Shown here one piece after another: positions 1 to 8,611 of a stretch of DNA of 64,000 bases (the first letter of the stretch is position 1; each line of letters begins with the position of its first letter). Where the stretch lies: positions 1-64,000 of the forward strand of contig MWYY01000063.1 of assembly GCA_002050355.1 (NCBI GenBank). Direction: 5' to 3'. A program made the translations under genes and the position numbers. The stretch is from Acidobacteria bacterium 28-9 (GTDB lineage Bacteria; Acidobacteriota; Blastocatellia; Pyrinomonadales; Pyrinomonadaceae). The notes beneath the pieces were generated by a model. It did not search any database. It had not been told where the DNA came from and worked only from the letters and a program-made list of their open reading frames with translations.

Positions 1-156
1 TGTCTGCTTGTTTGTGCCATTCTTCTTGATGTTCAGGCTTGAACAAGCGGGACAAGTTATTGATTCAAATTGCACACTTGAATTTTAGCTTGTCCTTTCT
101 TTCAAACATCTTTTCTGTTACACGACCGGTTTTGTTTTCAAATAGCCTATCATTGC

Positions 157-185
157 TTGACGGAAAAATAATTTTCCGATATTCT
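157..185 (+). promoter_or_regulatory. Predicted sigma-70-type promoter of the rplM operon
   Basis: TTGACG at 157-162 and TATTCT at 180-185 are separated by exactly 17 nt. The spacer region contains a 7-bp inverted repeat (CGGAAAA at 161-167, TTTTCCG at 172-178) that could be an operator. The rplM start lies 45 nt downstream. This is pattern-based only. The preceding 156 bases hold no gene I can support. Confidence 0.55.
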
Positions 186-190
186 TATCG

Positions 191-206
191 TTCGCATTTT
201 TGCGAA
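191..206 (+). promoter_or_regulatory. Small hairpin in the rplM 5' leader
   Basis: TTCGCA (191-196) and TGCGAA (201-206) form a 6-bp stem with a 4-nt loop, at about the predicted transcription start and 24 nt before the rplM start codon. Ribosomal protein L13 represses its own mRNA in some bacteria, so a leader structure is plausible. No known L13 leader family was recognised. Confidence 0.3.
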
Positions 207-229
207 AATTCTATAAAAAGCGAGTATCT

Positions 230-673
230 ATGAGTACACATTTTCCCAGTGGAAAGGGTTTGGCAGAAAACCGTAAATGGTTTGTGGTTGACGCCGCAGG
301 CAAAACGGTCGGTCGTCTGGCGACGGAAGTGGCGCGAATTTTGTCGGGCAAAAACAATCCTGCTTGGACTCCGTTTCTGGATATGGGCGACCACGTCATC
401 ATCATCAACGCACGTCAGGTTATTTTTACAGGTTCAAAGAATGAACAAAAAATGTATCGGCATCATACGCTTTATCCGGGCGGTTTGCGTGAAAAATCCG
501 TCAAGGAAATGTATGAGCAGAAGCCGGAACGAATTATCGAACTTGCCGTCAAAGGTATGCTTCCGAAAACAAAACTCGGAAAAGCGATGGCAAAAAAATT
601 AAAAGTTTACGCCGACGGCGAACATCGTCATGCCGCTCAAATGCCGCAAACAATTGAAATCGAAACCAGGTAA
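230..673 (+). CDS. rplM: 50S ribosomal protein L13
   Basis: This 147-residue protein is a component of the large ribosomal subunit that binds 23S rRNA early in assembly. The L13 hallmarks are all present: a [14 protein letters not shown] segment near residues 18-31, GDHVIIINA near residue 52, and the RHHTLYPGG loop in the middle. Length matches the family (about 142-150). The ATG at 230 is chosen because the L13 fold begins only a few residues later; an upstream in-frame ATG at 200 would add ten residues encoded by the leader hairpin region. It is the first gene of an rplM-rpsI-rpsB-tsf-pyrH-frr run on the same strand. Confidence 0.97.
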   Translation: MSTHFPSGKGLAENRKWFVVDAAGKTVGRLATEVARILSGKNNPAWTPFLDMGDHVIIINARQVIFTGSKNEQKMYRHHTLYPGGLREKSVKEMYEQKPERIIELAVKGMLPKTKLGKAMAKKLKVYADGEHRHAAQMPQTIEIETR

Positions 674-677
674 AACG

Positions 678-741
678 AGATGTCAGATGCTGGAAATTTG
701 ATGTCAGTAAGGCATTTTCTAACATCCAGCATCTGACATCT
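678..741. repeat. Heptamer-repeat hairpin between rplM and rpsI
   Basis: Bases 678-694 and 725-741 form a perfect 17-bp inverted repeat around a 30-nt loop. The arm has a 7-nt period (GATGTCA GATGCTG), and the loop carries another GATGTCAG. It sits fully between two co-directional ribosomal protein genes and has no T-run, so it is probably not a simple terminator. It belongs to the dispersed repeat family described in the findings. Confidence 0.8.
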
Positions 742-756
742 GAGATCAATAAAAAT

Positions 757-1149
757 ATGGCAGATATACAGTATTACGGAACAGGGCGCAGAAAAACTTC
801 GACCGCGCGCGTTTATCTTCGTCCGGGCAGCGGTGAAATAAAAGTGAATCGTCGCCCGTTTGAAGAGTATTTTCCAAACGAAGCATTGCGGATGATTATT
901 CATCAGCCGCTGCGTTTGACCGATACGGCTAATAAATTCGATATTTTGGTGAATGTTCTCGGCGGCGGAACAGCCGGTCAAGCCGGTGCTGTCAGGCACG
1001 GAATCACTCGCGCTTTGATGGAATACAATATAGATTTACGCCCGACTTTGAAAAAAGCCGGACTCGTTACGCGCGACCCGCGCCAGAAAGAACGTAAAAA
1101 ATACGGTCAAAAAGGCGCGCGCAAACGTTTCCAATTCTCGAAACGATAA
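757..1149 (+). CDS. rpsI: 30S ribosomal protein S9
   Basis: This 130-residue small-subunit protein has a C-terminal tail that reaches the P-site tRNA. The S9 signatures are visible: [19 protein letters not shown] at residues 6-24, [15 protein letters not shown] in the centre (about 69-83), and the basic tail ending KRFQFSKR. Length is normal for the family (about 130). It lies 83 nt after rplM, the usual L13-S9 pairing, with a repeat hairpin in the gap. No strong Shine-Dalgarno is seen before the ATG. Confidence 0.97.
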   Translation: MADIQYYGTGRRKTSTARVYLRPGSGEIKVNRRPFEEYFPNEALRMIIHQPLRLTDTANKFDILVNVLGGGTAGQAGAVRHGITRALMEYNIDLRPTLKKAGLVTRDPRQKERKKYGQKGARKRFQFSKR

Positions 1150-1153
1150 TCGT

Positions 1154-1234
1154 TTAATGGTGAATTATGAGTGGTTAATGATGAATGTAAGAAGGTTTTT
1201 CATTTGTCAATCATCATTCACAATTCACCATTAA
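1154..1234. repeat. Heptamer-repeat hairpin between rpsI and rpsB
   Basis: The outer arms TTAATGGTGAATT (1154-1166) and AATTCACCATTAA (1222-1234) pair over 13 bp, with weaker inner pairing. The left arm reads as a 7-nt series (TAATGGT GAATTAT GAGTGGT TAATGAT GAATGTA). A similar word recurs at 14317-14385. Confidence 0.8.
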
Positions 1235-1321
1235 TAAAATCCATTGTCGCAATTCGTTTTGGTTGAACCTGAGAAGTTGCGGCGAATACATTTAAACCAA
1301 ACAAATAAAGGAGATTTAATT

Positions 1322-2344
1322 TTGGCTACAGTTACAATGAAGGAACTTCTCGAAGCGGGAGTTCACTTTGGTCATCAGGTCAGACGTTGGAATCCGAAGA
1401 TGAAGGAATATATTTTCGGCGAGCGCAACGGCATTTATATTATTGACCTTCAAAAAACGCAGAAACTTTTCCGCGACGCGCTCAGCTATGTTACTGAAGC
1501 CTTGACGGAAAAGCCCAATTCAAAGGTATTGTTCGTCGGAACGAAACGGCAAGCATCAGACGCTATCAAGGAAGAAGCCGAACGCTGTGGGCAATATTAT
1601 GTCAACAATCGCTGGTTAGGCGGTTTGATGACGAACTTCCAAACAGTTCAAAAATCAATCAACAAATTAAAAGAAATCGAAGCGATGCGCGAAGACGGGC
1701 GGTTTGACATGTTGACGAAAAAAGAACGTCTGCAATTAGACCGGCAGCACGAAAGTTTGATGAAAAATTTGGCGGGCATCAAAGATATGAATGGTTTGCC
1801 CGATATGCTTTTTATTATTGACGTGCGAAAAGAAGATATTGCCGTCGCCGAAGCTAACCGCTTGAACATTCCGGTAGTTGCCGTAGTTGATACGAACTGC
1901 TCACCGGAAGGTATCGACCAAGTAATTCCGGGCAATGACGACGCGCTGCGAGCGATTCGACTGTTTGCCTCGCGGATTGCCGACGCGATTCTGGAAGGTA
2001 AAAACGTTGCTACCGAAGGTAACGCTGCAATCCAGGCAGATACGGATGAAGCCCAGGCAGAAACAAATGGTGAAGCCGAAGTAGCCGGAGAAGCGCTCGA
2101 ACCGACCGTGCAGGTTGCCGATAGAACTTGGGAAACCGCCGAGGCAACAAATCAAGCCGACGAAACCGTGTCCGAAGGTTCTTATGCCGATGACGTAGCT
2201 GGCGCGGGCGGAAAAGACGTGAGAGTTCGTTCGGGTTTTGAAATTGCAAGTTCCGAAGCTATAACGCAAGCGCAAGCGGAAAATTCAATTGAAGAGCATC
2301 CGGCGCAGCAGCAGGAAGTAACAAACGAAGCAGCCGCTCGCTAA
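1322..2344 (+). CDS. rpsB: 30S ribosomal protein S2 with a long C-terminal tail, TTG start
   Basis: This 340-residue S2 joins the small subunit late in assembly. The core (residues 1-227) has [30 protein letters not shown] and the PDMLFIID segment. The start is TTG at 1322, giving [13 protein letters not shown]. It is preceded by AAAGGAG at 1307-1313, with 8 nt spacing. The longer open frame from 1244 has no family similarity before this point. Residues 228-340 are an unusual tail of about 113 residues, rich in Ala, Glu and Thr, roughly half as long again as the usual S2. The tail has no domain I recognise and is probably disordered. The reading frame is clean and the tail is followed by a good terminator. 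Confidence 0.95.
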   Translation: MATVTMKELLEAGVHFGHQVRRWNPKMKEYIFGERNGIYIIDLQKTQKLFRDALSYVTEALTEKPNSKVLFVGTKRQASDAIKEEAERCGQYYVNNRWLGGLMTNFQTVQKSINKLKEIEAMREDGRFDMLTKKERLQLDRQHESLMKNLAGIKDMNGLPDMLFIIDVRKEDIAVAEANRLNIPVVAVVDTNCSPEGIDQVIPGNDDALRAIRLFASRIADAILEGKNVATEGNAAIQADTDEAQAETNGEAEVAGEALEPTVQVADRTWETAEATNQADETVSEGSYADDVAGAGGKDVRVRSGFEIASSEAITQAQAENSIEEHPAQQQEVTNEAAAR

Positions 2345-2364
2345 ACAATAAATTTTATCAAGAA

Positions 2365-2409
2365 AGCGTAGCTCATTTCCGTTTTGTATTAAGCGGGCTA
2401 CGCTTTTTT
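2365..2409 (+). terminator. Rho-independent terminator after rpsB
   Basis: AGCGTAGC (2365-2372) pairs with GCTACGCT (2397-2404), followed by a T-run to 2409. It lies 20 nt after the rpsB stop and would separate rpsB from tsf, or attenuate read-through. Confidence 0.8.
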
Positions 2410-2482
2410 CAAAATTAAAAATTAAGAATTAAAAATGCAAAGTTATCGTTTACAATTTTAATTTTTAATCTTTAATTTTGAA
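2410..2482. repeat. A+T-rich inverted repeat between rpsB and tsf
   Basis: AAAATTAAAAATTAAGAATT-type words on the left pair with ATTTTTAATCTTTAATTTTG-type words on the right. It belongs to the same class of degenerate 7-nt periodic hairpins as the other intergenic repeats. Confidence 0.65.
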
Positions 2483-2503
2483 TCGAAATCGGAGATTTTT
2501 TAT

Positions 2504-3166
2504 ATGGCAGAAATAACAGCAAGCGCGGTAAAATCGCTGCGCGAAAAAACCGGCGCCGGAATGATTGATTGTAAAAACGCGCTGGTCGAAGCAGAGGGAA
2601 ACGAAGAAAAAGCGGTCGAAATTCTTCGTAAAAAAGGTATGGCGACGGCGAGCAAAAAAGCCGGTCGAATAACGGCGGAAGGCGTCGTCGGCTCTTATAT
2701 TCATATGGGCGGAAAAGTCGGCGTGATGGTTGAAATCAACTGCGAAAGCGATTTCGTAGCGCGCGGAGAAGAATTTCAACAGCTCGTCAAAGACGTAGCG
2801 ATGCACATCGCTGCTATTGACCCGCGCTACGTCAAACGCGAAGATGTTCCGACTGACATTCTCGACAAAGAGCGCGAAATCGCTTTAGGAAAAATTCAAG
2901 CCGATGCCAAAAACGCCAACAAACCCCAAAACGTGGTTGATAAAATCGTCGAAGGCGGCATAAACAAATTTTACGAAGAAAATGTTTTGCTCGAACAGCC
3001 TTTCGTCAAAGACCCTAGCAAAACGGTCGGTGAACTCGTAACCGAAAAAATCTCTTCGATAAAGGAAAACATCTCGGTTCGCCGCTTTACGCGCTACAAA
3101 ATGGGTGAAGGCATCGAACGAAAAGCCGACGATTTTGCCAGTGAAGTAGCTTCGATGGTCGGGTAA
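2504..3166 (+). CDS. tsf: Translation elongation factor Ts
   Basis: This 220-residue protein is the guanine-nucleotide exchange factor that recycles EF-Tu. The N-terminal UBA-like segment (residues 4-40) carries [19 protein letters not shown]. It is followed by the [28 protein letters not shown] signature (residues 64-92, shown here as read). It is shorter than the E. coli protein (283), like the compact EF-Ts of several phyla. The ATG at 2504 follows GGAG about 10 nt upstream. It sits between rpsB and pyrH, the common bacterial order. Confidence 0.96.
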   Translation: MAEITASAVKSLREKTGAGMIDCKNALVEAEGNEEKAVEILRKKGMATASKKAGRITAEGVVGSYIHMGGKVGVMVEINCESDFVARGEEFQQLVKDVAMHIAAIDPRYVKREDVPTDILDKEREIALGKIQADAKNANKPQNVVDKIVEGGINKFYEENVLLEQPFVKDPSKTVGELVTEKISSIKENISVRRFTRYKMGEGIERKADDFASEVASMVG

Positions 3167-3171
3167 AACTA

Positions 3172-3240
3172 GTTCAAAGTTCCAGGTTTAATGTTCAAAA
3201 TAATAGCAACATTGAATTCTGAACTTTGAGCCTGGAACTT
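3172..3240. repeat. Heptamer-repeat hairpin between tsf and pyrH
   Basis: A left arm of the TTCAAAG TTCCAGG TTTAATG TTCAAAA type (period 7) faces a right arm ending GAACTTTGAGCCTGGAAC. The right arm runs up to 4 nt before the pyrH start codon, so the hairpin could occlude the pyrH ribosome binding site. Confidence 0.7.
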
Positions 3241-3243
3241 TTT

Positions 3244-3960
3244 ATGGGTTCTGCATTCAAACGTATTTTGCTGAAACTTTCTGGTGAAGCCTTAATGGGC
3301 GCGCAAAATTATGGCATTGATACGAACGTTGCAGAAGCGGTTGCCGGAGAAATAAAAGCCGTCCAAAAACTCGGCGTTGAAATCGCAATTGTCATCGGCG
3401 GCGGCAACATCTTTCGCGGTGTATCAAAAAGCGCGGGTAATATGGACAGGTCAAGCGCCGATTATATCGGAATGCTGGCAACCGTGATGAACGCCGTCGT
3501 TTTGCAGGACGCGCTGGAAAAGCTGAACGTTTTCACGCGCGTAATGTCGGCGATTGACATTCCGCAGCTTGCCGAGCCGTTTATCCGCCGCCGCGCTATT
3601 CGTCATCTGGAAAAAGGGCGAGTCGTGATTTTCGCCGCCGGAACGGGAAATCCGTTTTTTACGACAGATTCCGCCGCCTCCTTACGCGCGCTGGAGATTA
3701 AAGCGGAAATAATCTTAAAAGCGACAAAAGTTGACGGCATTTATTCGGCTGACCCGATGAAGGATTTCGAGGCGACACGCTTTGAAAAAATCACGTATCA
3801 AGAAGTTCTGGAAAAACAGTTGAAAGTGATGGACGCTTCATCCATTTCGCTTTGTATGGATAATAACTTACCGATTATGGTTTTCAATATGAAAGAGTCA
3901 GGGAATATTATCCGCGCCGTTTCCGGCGATTTATCAATCGGAACACTTGTTACGGTTTGA
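3244..3960 (+). CDS. pyrH: Uridylate kinase
   Basis: This 238-residue enzyme phosphorylates UMP to UDP in pyrimidine nucleotide synthesis in the cytoplasm. Amino-acid-kinase-fold motifs are present: [11 protein letters not shown] at residues 6-16, GGGNIFRG near residue 57, and [14 protein letters not shown] near residue 137. Length matches bacterial UMP kinases (about 235-245). I take the ATG at 3244; an upstream in-frame start at 3226 would be translated from the repeat hairpin. It is adjacent to tsf and frr, as in many bacteria. Confidence 0.96.
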   Translation: MGSAFKRILLKLSGEALMGAQNYGIDTNVAEAVAGEIKAVQKLGVEIAIVIGGGNIFRGVSKSAGNMDRSSADYIGMLATVMNAVVLQDALEKLNVFTRVMSAIDIPQLAEPFIRRRAIRHLEKGRVVIFAAGTGNPFFTTDSAASLRALEIKAEIILKATKVDGIYSADPMKDFEATRFEKITYQEVLEKQLKVMDASSISLCMDNNLPIMVFNMKESGNIIRAVSGDLSIGTLVTV

Positions 3961-4040
3961 AGCATTGAGGTTTTTGTTTGAAATCTATTAACAACGAACT
4001 TTGTAAAAGTTAAAAATTTTTATCTAAAATTGGAAGGAAT

Positions 4041-4601
4041 ATGAGTGTAGCTACTTTAACCAAAGATACAAAACCAAAAATGGAAGCAGTTATCGAAGAC
4101 TTTAAACGCAGATTGTCCAATGTTCGCACGGGACGCGCGACAATCGGTTTGCTCGACAGCGTGATGGTTGATTATTACGGCGTTCCAACGCCGCTCACAC
4201 AAATGGCTTCGGTCAATGTCCCCGAAGCGCAAATGCTTATGGTTCAGCCCTGGGATGCCACGCAAATCGGCGCAATCGAAAAGGCGATAAATGCGGCAAA
4301 TCTGGGGATGAACCCGTCAAACGACGGAAAAGTCATTCGTCTTTCCATTCCGCCGCTTACCGAAGAACGCCGCAAGCAAATGGCAAAACAGGTTTACGAA
4401 TTTGCCGAAGAACATCGTGTCGCGCTTAGAAACGTTCGCCACGCTGCAAACGACGCTTTGAAAAAAATGTTAAAAGAAAAGGAAATTTCCGAAGACGATG
4501 AACGCGGCGGTTTGGACGACGTTCAAAAGCTGACAAATACTTTTGTCAGCAAAATTGACGAACTCGCTAAAAATAAAGAACAAGAAATTATGAGCGTGTA
4601 G
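4041..4601 (+). CDS. frr: Ribosome recycling factor
   Basis: This 186-residue protein splits post-termination ribosomes together with EF-G. Family features are the N-terminal helix with FKRRLSNVRTGRAT (about residues 22-35), the VPEAQMLMVQPWD segment, IPPLTEERRKQMAKQ in the middle, and a C-terminal helix. Length is standard (185). The ATG at 4041 follows GGAAGGA at 4032-4038. It is the last gene of the translation cluster; the next gene is convergent. Confidence 0.97.
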   Translation: MSVATLTKDTKPKMEAVIEDFKRRLSNVRTGRATIGLLDSVMVDYYGVPTPLTQMASVNVPEAQMLMVQPWDATQIGAIEKAINAANLGMNPSNDGKVIRLSIPPLTEERRKQMAKQVYEFAEEHRVALRNVRHAANDALKKMLKEKEISEDDERGGLDDVQKLTNTFVSKIDELAKNKEQEIMSV

Positions 4602-4613
4602 TTTGGAAGTAGT

Positions 4614-4664
4614 AAATCGTAAATCGTGAATAGTTTATTCTTCTCTATTCACGATTTACGATTT
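4614..4664. repeat. Perfect 20-bp hairpin between convergent frr and a LolA-like gene
   Basis: Bases 4614-4633 and 4645-4664 are perfect reverse complements over 20 bp with an 11-nt loop. The arm is a heptamer series (GTAAATC GTAAATC GTGAATA). The right arm, CTATTCACGATTTACGATTT, occurs again at 52272-52291. It could act as a bidirectional transcription stop between the convergent genes, but it lacks a clean T-run. Confidence 0.85.
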
Positions 4665-4683
4665 ATGATTCACTATTTGCAAT

Positions 4684-5433
4684 CTATTTACTTATTGAAA
4701 AAACATCATCGGCAATCTGAGAATTGACCAAAATTTCTTTTGCCTTAAAGTCCGAATAAATAGTCAGTTGTCCTAAATCGAACCGTTGCGCGTAGCGTTC
4801 GGGAATTTTCACGCCGTCAACCTCGCGCAGTTTGTCAATATCAACCGAAGTCGTTACGCTTCTGCCGTTTATTTCATAACTCGCTTCGTAACTTTTCACC
4901 AATCCGGTTTTCTCGTCAATAAAAAAATCAGTGTAAAAACCTTCGGGCGACGTGATGCGAAAGCCAAATTTCTTTTTGTTTTTTTTCGACAACGCGGAAA
5001 CTGTAAAATCTTTTTCTCCGATTCGCTGCAAAAGCGGAAAGCCAAGGCGATTGAGCGGTGGAAGTTCTAAACCTGTGATGGACGACGAAGTTTGCTGTCC
5101 GTCGTAAGTTTGCTTGAACGGTTGAATCGGGTTTGAAACTTCAAGACGATATTTTTCGCCCGAATAAATTGTTGCGAAAGTTGCGGGAAAAGTCCCTAAT
5201 GGCGTGCCGGAAATATCCGCCGTGCCGCGAACAACCAAGGTTTTCATCATTCTAAACTTTTCGCCGCCGTGCGCCGTTGAAGTTGCTTTAGCGAGTTCCA
5301 AAGGCGAAACGGTTTTCGGAATGCTGTTCGCTGCTGGCTGCTTTTCCGTTTTCTTTGTTTTTTCATTGGTTTGGGAAAATGCATTGGTTGCGGCAAAAGC
5401 TAATACGATTGCCAAAATTGTAATTTTTTTCAT
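4684..5433 (-). CDS. Secreted LolA-like outer-membrane lipoprotein-sorting family protein
   Basis: This 249-residue protein has a clear Sec signal peptide (KKITILAIVLAFAATNAFS, cleavage near residue 20) and is therefore probably periplasmic. The body alternates short beta strands, for example LVVRGTADISG, RLEVSNPI and FFIDEKTGLVKSYEASYEINGRS. This resembles the open beta-barrel fold of LolA/LolB-type proteins and related acidobacterial proteins. It lacks enough signature to call LolA itself. The ATG at 5433 is preceded by GGAG. It may form a unit with the TonB-dependent receptor upstream on the same strand (117-nt gap). Function is unassigned beyond fold-level resemblance. Confidence 0.6.
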   Translation of the reverse strand: MKKITILAIVLAFAATNAFSQTNEKTKKTEKQPAANSIPKTVSPLELAKATSTAHGGEKFRMMKTLVVRGTADISGTPLGTFPATFATIYSGEKYRLEVSNPIQPFKQTYDGQQTSSSITGLELPPLNRLGFPLLQRIGEKDFTVSALSKKNKKKFGFRITSPEGFYTDFFIDEKTGLVKSYEASYEINGRSVTTSVDIDKLREVDGVKIPERYAQRFDLGQLTIYSDFKAKEILVNSQIADDVFSISK

Positions 5434-5550
5434 AACTCTCCTAAGAATGTGTTTTACTACGGGGAAAGCGAACCGTTCAAAATACGCAAAAAGAAGGACA
5501 AAAGTTTAACTTTTCATCCTTCCTTTTGGACATCTTGATTTGAATACGGT

Positions 5551-8500
5551 TTAGAAATTAAACCGCATAGATAATTCAACCCGACGATTAGCCGTGCCGT
5601 TTCCGCCAAATCCGCCAAATCCGCCGAATCCGCCGCTGACAATTGAAGTGTATTGACCAAATCGGCTTGAACTCAAATTCCCAACCGGCGCGTTGAAGTT
5701 TACACGATTGAAAAGATTGCTGATTTGCAGACCGAAAGTTAAGTTATAAGGCTTATCAGTGCCGCCGCCGAAACCGCCGCCTCCAAAACCGCCTCCGCCG
5801 CGACCTCCGCCACCGGGAAAACTGCCGCCAGCAGCGCCGCCGCCTACACCTCGTCGCGCGCCACGATTATTCCCACGATTTGCACCTTCACCCGCCGCGC
5901 TCGGCGCCTGACCGTCGGTATTTGCGGCAACCTGAGTTTTCGATTTGCCGAAGCCGATAGTTTTATTAAAGTTCAGATTAACCGCAAGAAAACCCGGACC
6001 TCTCCCGTAATTGCGCGGTATTATTGTCGTCGAAGGATTTGATATATCGCTGATGTCGCAGAAAGCATAAGATAATCCTCTTTGAACACATGCATTATTT
6101 AGCTGTGAGAAGGTCGGACGTTCATAAAATTGTGAATCGCGGTTTGTGTCTTGTCCGGTTACGATATTAAACGGTATGCCGGAGCGGGCAATAATAATCG
6201 GACTCATCCGAACTTTCCAAGGCAATTGGAAAGAACCAAACAGAAAAAAGTAGTGTCTGATGTCCTGCGACGATCTACCGTATTCACCGCTCAAATCATA
6301 GTTGTATGCCGGAAAAGTTCCCGCGCCGTCGCTATCGCTTTTAGCAAATCCAAGTCGGTAATTTGCGTTGAACGAAATTTTGGGACTTAACTGCGAACCC
6401 ACACTAAAACCCAACTGCTGCTGGTTTGAAACGCCGCTCGCTTCGTATTCGTAGATGTTGCCCTGCGACGGGTCGGGACGCAAAACCTGAACTTGCGCCG
6501 AAGTTGTCGAACACGGCGTAAAAGGCGGACAAACCGGCGCGTTGACGTTGCGCGTGCGAAGCTGGTTAACCGTCCGACTGCCGAAATAAAAAATCGAGCC
6601 GCGCAGTTTTAAAGGTAATTGCCGCTCAATCGATAAGGCATACTGATAAGTTCTGGGCGATTGTAAATCTTCAGCTATACGGCGTACTGTGAAAGTTCCG
6701 GGCGCAACGGCGGCAATCTGCTCGACGGTCGGTACATTTGTTACACCGTTTGATGAAAATACAGGCTGACCCAAAATTGTCGAATTAGAGGTAACAATAT
6801 ACTGAGCTTGATTTGTTCCGTTAAACCGCTCGGATTGTAAAGTAAAATTCTCGCCGAAACGTTCATAGAAAATTCCCGCGCCGCCGCGAAAAACCGTTTT
6901 CGGCAATCTTGCACCGCCCGCGCCCGGCGAATACGCAAAACTGAAACGCGGCGCAAAATCGAAGTTGTCGCTGATATTCGTTTGATTTTCGTAACGCAAG
7001 CCGAAGCTCAAAGTCAAATCCGGGCGCACTTTCCAATCGTCTGTAACAAATAAACCGACATCATACTGCGAAACATCGGCAAGCGGATTTCCCGATGTAA
7101 TGTTGAACTGATTCGGATTAAAAATCGGGTCAGGATTACCGAGAAGTTTTTGGCGATACTGCTCGATTGACGAGTAAAGCAGATCTCCCGTCAGCGGGTC
7201 GCGCACGCCCGTAAAAATAAACGTGCCGCCGAAATTCGATTGCGATTGGTCTTTGATGGTTACGCCGCGTAGCCTTCCGCCGAATTTTACGGCGTGCTGA
7301 TTATTTTTGCCAACGGAAGTAGTCGTGTAATTCTGTAATTCAAAATTATTATTATTGTTGAAATTCGTGCCGATTTGCGAGCCGCCGCCGACAAACGCGC
7401 CGGACACATTTACTGTCGGAATCGAATTATCGCCCTGCTGATTTCGCCGTTCGATACTGTATTCAAAGCGAGTTTCATTAACCGTCCTGGAATTCAAAAT
7501 CGCCGTTTCAGTCAGCCGAAATTCGTGTTCGGTGAATGAACTCGTCGAAGCCAGATCCGGCAGATTAAAATTACCGATGCCTTGGTTTTCAGCTTTAAGG
7601 CGCGTAAAACTGTAACGCGCAACCAAAGTATTATTAGAATTTAATTGATAATCCACGCGCGGGCTAATCGTAAAACGTCGCGTCGGAATCGTTATATCCT
7701 CTTGAAACGGAACGATGTTAAAAGCCGGGTCGAGAACGGTGGCGTTGACAACCGTATTGCTGTCTATGTCGCGTCGGCTGACATCTATAAAAAAGGAAGA
7801 TTTACCTTTTTGTATCGGACCGGAAAGATTTCCGCCGAAAGCGCGAAACTGGCTCGGCGCGCGGTTAAACGCAAACGGATTGCGCGAGTTAAGACTTTCA
7901 TCATTGAAATTAACGAATGCCGAACCGCGCAATTTATCCGAGCCGGGCTTGGTCAAAACTTCAATTCGTCCGTTACCGGGTCGTTCAAATTCCGCCGAAA
8001 ACGGATTTTGATTGATGCGGATTTCGCGTATTGATTCCTTCGGCGGAAGCCTGCCGCCGGTAAAACCATCAATGTAAATCTGCCCGCCGTTTGGTCCCGC
8101 CGAAGGTCCGGCTAAAGCCTGTAAAGCAGCTTCGAGTTCGTCCGGATCGTCCGGCAAAGCTTCAATATCCTTTTCTTTGAGAATGGTCGCGCTGGCATTG
8201 TTGTCCGGGTCAGTGCTGATTCCGTTTTCGGAAACTTCGACCTGCTCATTAACCGACTGGACGGATAATGCAACAGTCAATTCCTGTCGCCTGCCCGCCG
8301 TAATTGCAACTTCGGTGTTTTCATACAATCCGAAAGTTGGCGCCGTTACGCGGACAGTATAAGTTCCGGGCGCGAGTCCGTTGATTGTAAAAGTGCCTTG
8401 ATTGTTGGACACAACGGTTTTTTCCTTGTTGTTGGCATCAACCGCCGTGACGGTCGCCCCGACGACAACTGCGCCGTTGATGTCGAGAATCTGACCGCTC

Positions 8501-8586
8501 AAAGTTCCCGTCTGTTGCGCAAAAATGGTCGAATTTATAAATAATGTAAAAAGACTGATAAATATTAATGATTTTATTTGTTTCAT
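5551..8586 (-). CDS. TonB-dependent receptor with carboxypeptidase-regulatory N-terminus (Oar-like)
   Basis: This 1011-residue outer-membrane beta-barrel has a signal peptide ending near AQQ (about residue 24). A carboxypeptidase-regulatory-like domain follows at about 25-110 (GTLSGQILDINGAVVVGATVTAV). A plug region comes next (about 130-215, with GGQIYIDGFTGGRLPP and IREIRINQNPFSAEFERPG), then a long barrel ending in the C-terminal FNF typical of outer-membrane barrels. This layout is that of the expanded acidobacterial receptor family; the substrate cannot be read from sequence. Between about residues 880 and 990 there are glycine-rich stretches (repeated GGGGRGGGG and GGFGGFGGF) placed between the last barrel strands, which is unusual. 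It would be energised by a TonB-ExbB-ExbD complex such as that at 38.4-41.1 kb. Confidence 0.88.
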   Translation of the reverse strand: MKQIKSLIFISLFTLFINSTIFAQQTGTLSGQILDINGAVVVGATVTAVDANNKEKTVVSNNQGTFTINGLAPGTYTVRVTAPTFGLYENTEVAITAGRRQELTVALSVQSVNEQVEVSENGISTDPDNNASATILKEKDIEALPDDPDELEAALQALAGPSAGPNGGQIYIDGFTGGRLPPKESIREIRINQNPFSAEFERPGNGRIEVLTKPGSDKLRGSAFVNFNDESLNSRNPFAFNRAPSQFRAFGGNLSGPIQKGKSSFFIDVSRRDIDSNTVVNATVLDPAFNIVPFQEDITIPTRRFTISPRVDYQLNSNNTLVARYSFTRLKAENQGIGNFNLPDLASTSSFTEHEFRLTETAILNSRTVNETRFEYSIERRNQQGDNSIPTVNVSGAFVGGGSQIGTNFNNNNNFELQNYTTTSVGKNNQHAVKFGGRLRGVTIKDQSQSNFGGTFIFTGVRDPLTGDLLYSSIEQYRQKLLGNPDPIFNPNQFNITSGNPLADVSQYDVGLFVTDDWKVRPDLTLSFGLRYENQTNISDNFDFAPRFSFAYSPGAGGARLPKTVFRGGAGIFYERFGENFTLQSERFNGTNQAQYIVTSNSTILGQPVFSSNGVTNVPTVEQIAAVAPGTFTVRRIAEDLQSPRTYQYALSIERQLPLKLRGSIFYFGSRTVNQLRTRNVNAPVCPPFTPCSTTSAQVQVLRPDPSQGNIYEYEASGVSNQQQLGFSVGSQLSPKISFNANYRLGFAKSDSDGAGTFPAYNYDLSGEYGRSSQDIRHYFFLFGSFQLPWKVRMSPIIIARSGIPFNIVTGQDTNRDSQFYERPTFSQLNNACVQRGLSYAFCDISDISNPSTTIIPRNYGRGPGFLAVNLNFNKTIGFGKSKTQVAANTDGQAPSAAGEGANRGNNRGARRGVGGGAAGGSFPGGGGRGGGGFGGGGFGGGTDKPYNLTFGLQISNLFNRVNFNAPVGNLSSSRFGQYTSIVSGGFGGFGGFGGNGTANRRVELSMRFNF

Positions 8587-8611
8587 AATTTTAATTTCAA
8601 ATACAAAAGTC

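Noticed and set aside
6151-8034. Plus-strand open frames of 70-130 residues opposite the TonB-dependent receptor
   Set aside because: They are antisense frames of a strongly coding region, of basic low-information composition and without start signals.
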